NCBI RefSeq assembly: GCF_001006005.1
Contig: NZ_CP011254.1
Coordinates: 1,736,001 to 1,800,000, forward strand
Source: Serratia fonticola
GTDB taxonomy: Bacteria; Pseudomonadota; Gammaproteobacteria; Enterobacterales; Enterobacteriaceae
Direction of reading: 5' to 3'
DNA length: 64,000 bases
In this document: one piece after another, positions 60,176 to 64,000 of the stretch
Position numbering within the stretch: the first letter of the stretch is position 1
Layout: every line of letters begins with the position of its first letter
Program-made: the position numbers and the translations under genes
The notes under the pieces: model-generated
What the model saw: only the letters and a program-made list of their open reading frames with translations
What the model was told of the DNA's origin: nothing
Database searches by the model: none

Positions 60176-61495
60176 CTAATCCCAGCCCACTGTCAGCCTT
60201 GCGGAACGGGCTTTTAGGCCCTTTAAAATAGCGTTACTGATGGCGGGAGGAAAGCCTGCTGGCAACTGCTGTGTTACCCGCTCGATAACGGTATCAACGG
60301 ATCCAGCCATTTCCGTCAGGATCCCCTCCATGGCGGCGCGCTCAAATCCTACTGTTTTGGCTGTTTGGAAGAAGTGGCGTGGGAATATTTGCTCAATGGC
60401 GTACTTCTTTCCCTTGCTTCCTTTTAGGCCCATAGCGAGCTTGGCATCTTTCGGATGAAGGCCTCTGCCACCAAACACCGGGTAGACAGATAGAATGTCG
60501 TACAAGGGGGTTAAACGAAAACGCCCATCAGCTTCAATGAACACCGAGAAGTTCTTTGCATGTCCATCGGTTGCGGCTAGCAACCAGAACAATACCTGTG
60601 CCTTCATGAAATTATAGCGATCCTTTTCCGCTGTCACCGAGCCAAGCAGATATTCCATGATCTCGCTTATCCCTGGTCCCCCCTGATTTTCGTATTTACG
60701 TGCCGAGGGAACATTTAAAACCTGGCAGAAATCTTCTTGGGGCAGTCGCATGATCCAACTGCCGTCTGAGGCATACCGGCGGTCAAAGCGTTCCACTGCT
60801 AAGGCTTTTATGTCACCCACTTGCATAATGAAGCAATGGGGGACTGATAATCCAAATTCCTTGGCCAGTAGAGCGCAGAGATACTCGTTTTCGACACTGT
60901 CTGACAAGTCGATACTGTATGAGTGGCTTTCTATTTTTCCGATGGGTAGCTTAATGATATGGGTGGTTGGTGTGGCTGCGATCGGTAAACACCAACGGTT
61001 TTCGAGATAGAGGAGAGCCGTCTTTTCTTGGGCCCCGGCCAGGGAAATTCGGAAATCTTCAACATCCTCAATCATGCCCAGAGGGGCACCAGCTTTGTAG
61101 CCTGTAAGTATGCTTGCCAGTTCTTGGTTGGATAGCGCTTTATAGTTTATGGTGCGAATGTCCCCCGGGTCTGCATTTTGTGGCAAGAGTTGCAGGGCAC
61201 CAATGGTGTCAGCACCGATACGTGCCAAAAGGTCGAAGGGTTGAGTCGAGTCAGCACTGTAGCGCGCTAGGATCCTGTCCCGGATCTCAGGGTTGTCCGG
61301 CAGCAGGTTATCGAAGAAGTTGTAGACTTCTGCCCCTTTGTAAGGCCGTCGCCTCAAGGGCATGGAGAGCGATATAGGACGGCTTCCAGGTTGGTTAAGC
61401 CAAGTGTCCACGTATTGGAACATATGGGCGCCAGTGCCCTCACGGCTGAAAATCCCTACCTTATAACCATTCATGTAGGCATTTAGGTCAGCCAT
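60176..61495 (-). CDS. hipA: serine/threonine kinase toxin HipA
   Basis: 439 residues, close to E. coli HipA (440). The activation-site Ser151 is in FRISLAGAQEKTALLY, catalytic Asp310 in AATDGHAKNFSVF and metal-binding Asp333 in LTPLYDILS, matching Ser150, Asp309 and Asp332 of E. coli. HipA phosphorylates glutamyl-tRNA synthetase and causes persistence. ATG 61495 overlaps the hipB stop (TAATG) and follows GAGGAG, so translation is coupled to the antitoxin. All key residues are present, so the toxin is probably active when free of HipB. Confidence 0.95.
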   Translation of the reverse strand: MADLNAYMNGYKVGIFSREGTGAHMFQYVDTWLNQPGSRPISLSMPLRRRPYKGAEVYNFFDNLLPDNPEIRDRILARYSADSTQPFDLLARIGADTIGALQLLPQNADPGDIRTINYKALSNQELASILTGYKAGAPLGMIEDVEDFRISLAGAQEKTALLYLENRWCLPIAATPTTHIIKLPIGKIESHSYSIDLSDSVENEYLCALLAKEFGLSVPHCFIMQVGDIKALAVERFDRRYASDGSWIMRLPQEDFCQVLNVPSARKYENQGGPGISEIMEYLLGSVTAEKDRYNFMKAQVLFWLLAATDGHAKNFSVFIEADGRFRLTPLYDILSVYPVFGGRGLHPKDAKLAMGLKGSKGKKYAIEQIFPRHFFQTAKTVGFERAAMEGILTEMAGSVDTVIERVTQQLPAGFPPAISNAILKGLKARSARLTVGWD

Positions 61496-61755
61496 TACCA
61501 CTCCTCTTTCCAACCATCGGTACTTTTGGTTTCGCAGCTCTGGCTACCTCTGGGTTTTACTTCCAGCTCCAGATTCAGCGCAGACAGGATTTTGAAGAAA
61601 GTCTCTAATTTGGTCGTTCCCGGCTGGAGTTCAAAGTTGGACACGGTGTCTTGACGGATCCCAACCCTACTGGCTACTTTTTCTTGTGAAAGATTTTCTG
61701 CGAGGCGGACATCTCGCAAGTAGATGCTGAGCTGCTTGGCATTGGTGATCTTCAT
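61495..61755 (-). CDS. hipB: antitoxin and autorepressor HipB
   Basis: 86 residues, an Xre-type helix-turn-helix (LRDVRLAENLSQEKVASRVGIRQDTVSNFE split across residues 13-42) with a C-terminal tail ending W, as in E. coli HipB, where the terminal Trp contacts HipA. It binds HipA and represses the operon. Five evenly spaced palindromes lie immediately upstream. Confidence 0.95.
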   Translation of the reverse strand: MKITNAKQLSIYLRDVRLAENLSQEKVASRVGIRQDTVSNFELQPGTTKLETFFKILSALNLELEVKPRGSQSCETKSTDGWKEEW

Positions 61756-61788
61756 GTCACATATCCTGTTAACCAGATGGCTCTACTT

Positions 61789-61917
61789 TACACGCTTAAG
61801 CAGGTAAATCAATTTTACACGCTATAGCAGGTAAATTAGAGTTTACACGCTATAGGGGGTTAAACTTTTGATACACGGTATAGCGTGTATCTTTGTTACT
61901 ACCTGCCATAGCGTGTA
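61789..61917. promoter_or_regulatory. array of five hipBA operators
   Basis: Five 18-bp imperfect palindromes at 61789, 61816, 61844, 61872 and 61900, i.e. with 27-28-bp spacing: TACACGCTTAAGCAGGTA, TACACGCTATAGCAGGTA, TACACGCTATAGGGGGTT, TACACGGTATAGCGTGTA, TACCTGCCATAGCGTGTA. The core is TACACGC-TATA-GCGTGTA. They begin 34 bp upstream of the hipB start and must overlap its promoter. E. coli hipBA has four operators with a different sequence (TATCCN8GGATA). Confidence 0.9.
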
Positions 61918-61973
61918 ATTTTTAAGTGACTCCCCCCGCCGTAAACGGCGAGGATTTTGATGCTGATCTTCAT

Positions 61974-62008
61974 GAGTGTCCCCCGAGCGCTTACTTCGGG
62001 GGACACTC
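61974..62008. repeat. 13-bp perfect inverted repeat near mnmE
   Basis: GAGTGTCCCCCGA (61974-61986) and TCGGGGGACACTC (61996-62008) flank 9 nt. It lies between the hipBA operators and the mnmE stop. No T-run follows on either strand. Confidence 0.7.
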
Positions 62009-62066
62009 GGGGGGAAATTCTCATGAAACAACATCAGATAAAGCAACCAGTAAGAATAAAAATCAA

Positions 62067-63431
62067 TTACTTACCAATACAGAAGCTGGAGAAGATGCGC
62101 CCGAGCAGGTCATCGGAGGTAAACTCCCCGGTGATTTCGCTCAATGCCTGCTGTGCCAACCGCAGTTCTTCGGCCAGCAGTTCCCCCGCGTAAGCGCTCA
62201 CTAACTGTTCTTTACCCTGCACCAGATGCTGTGCCGCCTGCTCCAGTGCTTGCAAGTGGCGGCGGCGGGCCAGGAAGCCGCCTTCCATATTGCTGGTGAA
62301 GCCCATGCTCTGCTTCAGATGTTCGCGCAGCAGGTCGATCCCCTCACCGGTACGCGCCGACAGGCGAATAAGTGAGTGACCATTTACTTCGCTCAGGCCC
62401 AATGTCTCGCCGGTAATGTCGGCTTTGTTGCGCACGACGGTGATCGGCAAGGTACTTGGCAGGCGTGCCATAAACTCTGGCCAGATCTCGGCGGGTTCGG
62501 TGGCGGCGGTGGTGGTGCCATCCACCATAAACAGCACGCGATCCGCCTGTTCGATCTCATTCCAGGCACGTTCGATGCCGATACGCTCAACTTCGTCGCT
62601 GGCTTCCCGCAGCCCGGCGGTATCGATGATGTGCAGTGGCATGCCATCGATATGAATATGTTCGCGCAATACATCGCGCGTGGTGCCTGCAATGTCGGTG
62701 ACGATGGCCGCTTCACGCCCTGCCAGCTCATTGAGCAGGCTGGATTTCCCGGCGTTGGGCCGCCCGGCGATCACTACCTTCATCCCTTCACGCAGCAGGC
62801 TGCCTTGACGCGCCTCGGCCCGCACGCCGTCCAGATCGTCCATCACGCCGTTCAGTTGGGCTTCGATTTTGCCATCCGAAAGGAAGTCGATCTCCTCATC
62901 CGGGAAGTCGATCGCCGCTTCTACATAGATGCGCAGGTGAGTGAGCGCTTCCACAAGCTGATGGATACGGAGGGAAAAAGCACCTTGCAACGAGTTCATG
63001 GCTGAACGGGCTGCCTGTTCGGAACTGGCATCGATCAGATCGGCAATGGCTTCGGCCTGGGCCAGATCCAGCTTGTCATTGAGGAAAGCGCGCTCCGAGA
63101 ACTCCCCTGGGCGGGCAATCCGCACGTCTGGCAGCGCCAACACGCGTTTGAGCAGCAGATCGAGGATCACTGGCCCACCGTGGCCCTGCAGTTCCAGCAC
63201 GTCCTCACCGGTAAAGGAATTGGGGCCTGGGAACCACAGTGCGATCCCCTGATCCAGCGTGCTGCCTTCGGTGTCACGGAACGGCAGATAATCGGCATAA
63301 CGTGGCTTAGGCAGTTTACCGAGTACCGCCAGGGCAACGTCCTTGGCTCCGCGGCCTGAAATGCGCAGGATGCCGACACCGCCGCGTCCGGGCGGAGTAG
63401 CAAGAGCAGCGATGGTATCGGTGGTGTTCAT
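62067..63431 (-). CDS. mnmE: tRNA modification GTPase MnmE (TrmE)
   Basis: 454 residues. An N-terminal formyl-THF-binding domain ([21 protein letters not shown] split) is followed by a G domain inserted in a helical domain: G1 [14 protein letters not shown]3 DTAGLRE, G4 NKAD. The C-terminus ends FCIGK, the CxGK motif essential for modification. It acts with MnmG on U34 of tRNAs. The yidC terminator lies between it and yidC, so mnmE has its own promoter or relies on read-through. Confidence 0.98.
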   Translation of the reverse strand: MNTTDTIAALATPPGRGGVGILRISGRGAKDVALAVLGKLPKPRYADYLPFRDTEGSTLDQGIALWFPGPNSFTGEDVLELQGHGGPVILDLLLKRVLALPDVRIARPGEFSERAFLNDKLDLAQAEAIADLIDASSEQAARSAMNSLQGAFSLRIHQLVEALTHLRIYVEAAIDFPDEEIDFLSDGKIEAQLNGVMDDLDGVRAEARQGSLLREGMKVVIAGRPNAGKSSLLNELAGREAAIVTDIAGTTRDVLREHIHIDGMPLHIIDTAGLREASDEVERIGIERAWNEIEQADRVLFMVDGTTTAATEPAEIWPEFMARLPSTLPITVVRNKADITGETLGLSEVNGHSLIRLSARTGEGIDLLREHLKQSMGFTSNMEGGFLARRRHLQALEQAAQHLVQGKEQLVSAYAGELLAEELRLAQQALSEITGEFTSDDLLGRIFSSFCIGK

Positions 63432-63455
63432 AGCGGTTTATCTCTCTGACAATAT

Positions 63456-63482
63456 GCAAAAAGGCGGTCTAATGACCGCCTC
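63456..63482 (-). terminator. terminator between yidC and mnmE
   Basis: On the minus strand: AGGCGGTC, ATTA, GACCGCCT, then TTTTGC. An 8-bp stem with a short T-run ending transcripts from yidC. Confidence 0.8.
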
Positions 63483-63503
63483 TACTGGCAACGTGACTGA
63501 TGT

Positions 63504-63525
63504 CGTAGGGGCATAAGCCCCTACG
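63504..63525. repeat. GTAGGGGC extragenic palindrome
   Basis: CGTAGGGGC, ATAA, GCCCCTACG: a 9-bp perfect palindrome with 4-nt loop between yidC and its terminator. Shares CGTAGGGGC with the element at 30073. Confidence 0.65.
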
Positions 63526-63544
63526 GGTGTTGCCTAACTCAATA

Positions 63545-64000
63545 CTAGACTTTCTTCTTGTCGCGGCTGTGCAGACCACGTTTTTCCAGCCCGCGGTAAA
63601 TCAGCTGCTGCTGGACGATGGTCACCAGGTTACTGACGATATAGTACAGCACCAGACCAGACGGGAACCACAGGAAGAACACTGTGAAGATCACCGGCAT
63701 AAAGGTCATGATTTTCTGCTGCATCGGGTCAGTCACGGTGGTTGGTGACATCTTCTGGATGAAGTACATGGTCACACCCATCAGCACTGGCAGGATGTAA
63801 TACGGGTCTTGCGCCGACAGGTCATGGATCCACCAGATGAACGGCGCATGACGCAGCTCAACCGAGCCCATCAGCATGTAGTACAAGGCCAGGAAGATTG
63901 GCATCTGGATAACCAGTGGCAAGCAACCCCCTAACGGGTTCACCTTCTCAGCTTTGTACAGCGCCATCATTTCCTGGCTCATACGCTGCTTGTCATCACC
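63545..64000 (-). CDS. yidC: membrane protein insertase YidC (N-terminal part outside window)
   Basis: C-terminal 151 residues of Yid[26 protein letters not shown], then helices [39 protein letters not shown] and [22 protein letters not shown], ending in a lysine-rich tail. YidC inserts membrane proteins, among them subunits a and c of the ATP synthase encoded in this window. The frame continues beyond 64000. Confidence 0.97.
   Translation of the reverse strand, partial: GDDKQRMSQEMMALYKAEKVNPLGGCLPLVIQMPIFLALYYMLMGSVELRHAPFIWWIHDLSAQDPYYILPVLMGVTMYFIQKMSPTTVTDPMQQKIMTFMPVIFTVFFLWFPSGLVLYYIVSNLVTIVQQQLIYRGLEKRGLHSRDKKKV

Noticed and set aside
61789..61917. Regularly spaced repeats that could be taken for a short CRISPR array
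   Set aside because: The repeats are 18-bp dyads with only 9-10 bp between them, vary in sequence, have no cas genes nearby and lie exactly upstream of hipB; operators explain them.

Overview
The window is the chromosomal replication-origin region of a member of the Enterobacterales. The backbone order (rbs, kup, ravA-viaA, asnA/asnC, mioC, oriC, mnmG-rsmG, atp operon, glmU-glmS, pst-phoU, yieH, adeP, yieF, yieE, mnmE, yidC) is that of Escherichia coli, but the extra genes and dispersed repeats point to a Serratia-like species of the Yersiniaceae. The genus is an inference. I see no rRNA or tRNA genes, no CRISPR array and no intact insertion sequence.

Left part, 1-17 kb. Ribose uptake genes (rbsC cut by the window edge, rbsA, rbsD, two RbsR-type operators), the potassium importer kup, the ravA-viaA MoxR/VWA pair, and asnA with its divergent regulator asnC. 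Between asnC and mioC, which are neighbours in E. coli, lies an AT-rich acid-stress cassette of about 7 kb: hdeD, hdeB, an amino acid antiporter, an AdiA-like arginine decarboxylase and a second paralogous antiporter. Together these could consume protons through decarboxylation, exchange amine for amino acid, and protect periplasmic proteins.

Central part, 17-45 kb. mioC, an oriC with readable DnaA boxes and AT-rich 13-mers, mnmG, rsmG, the nine-gene ATP synthase operon with its promoter and terminator, glmU and glmS. These are followed by an uncharacterised ATP-grasp/GNAT gene pair, then the pho-box-controlled pstSCAB-phoU operon, a polar amino acid ABC uptake cluster without its ATPase, a YagU-type membrane protein, yieH and adeP.

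Right part, 45-57.3 kb. A fimbrial island separates adeP from yieF, which are adjacent in E. coli. It has a membrane-anchored CadC/ToxR-type regulator whose linker is coded by an 11-copy hexanucleotide repeat, a FidL-like partner, a LuxR-type regulator, and a chaperone-usher operon: major pilin, PapH/MrpB-like subunit, usher, chaperone, four minor subunits and a two-domain putative tip adhesin. A 5'-truncated reverse transcriptase remnant lies just before the adhesin. The island ends in a small orphan gene and a decapitated vapC toxin gene.

The last stretch, 57.3-64 kb, holds a secreted hydrolase-like protein, yieF, the phosphopantetheinyl transferase homologue yieE, a hipBA toxin-antitoxin module preceded by five regularly phased 18-bp operators, mnmE and the end of yidC.
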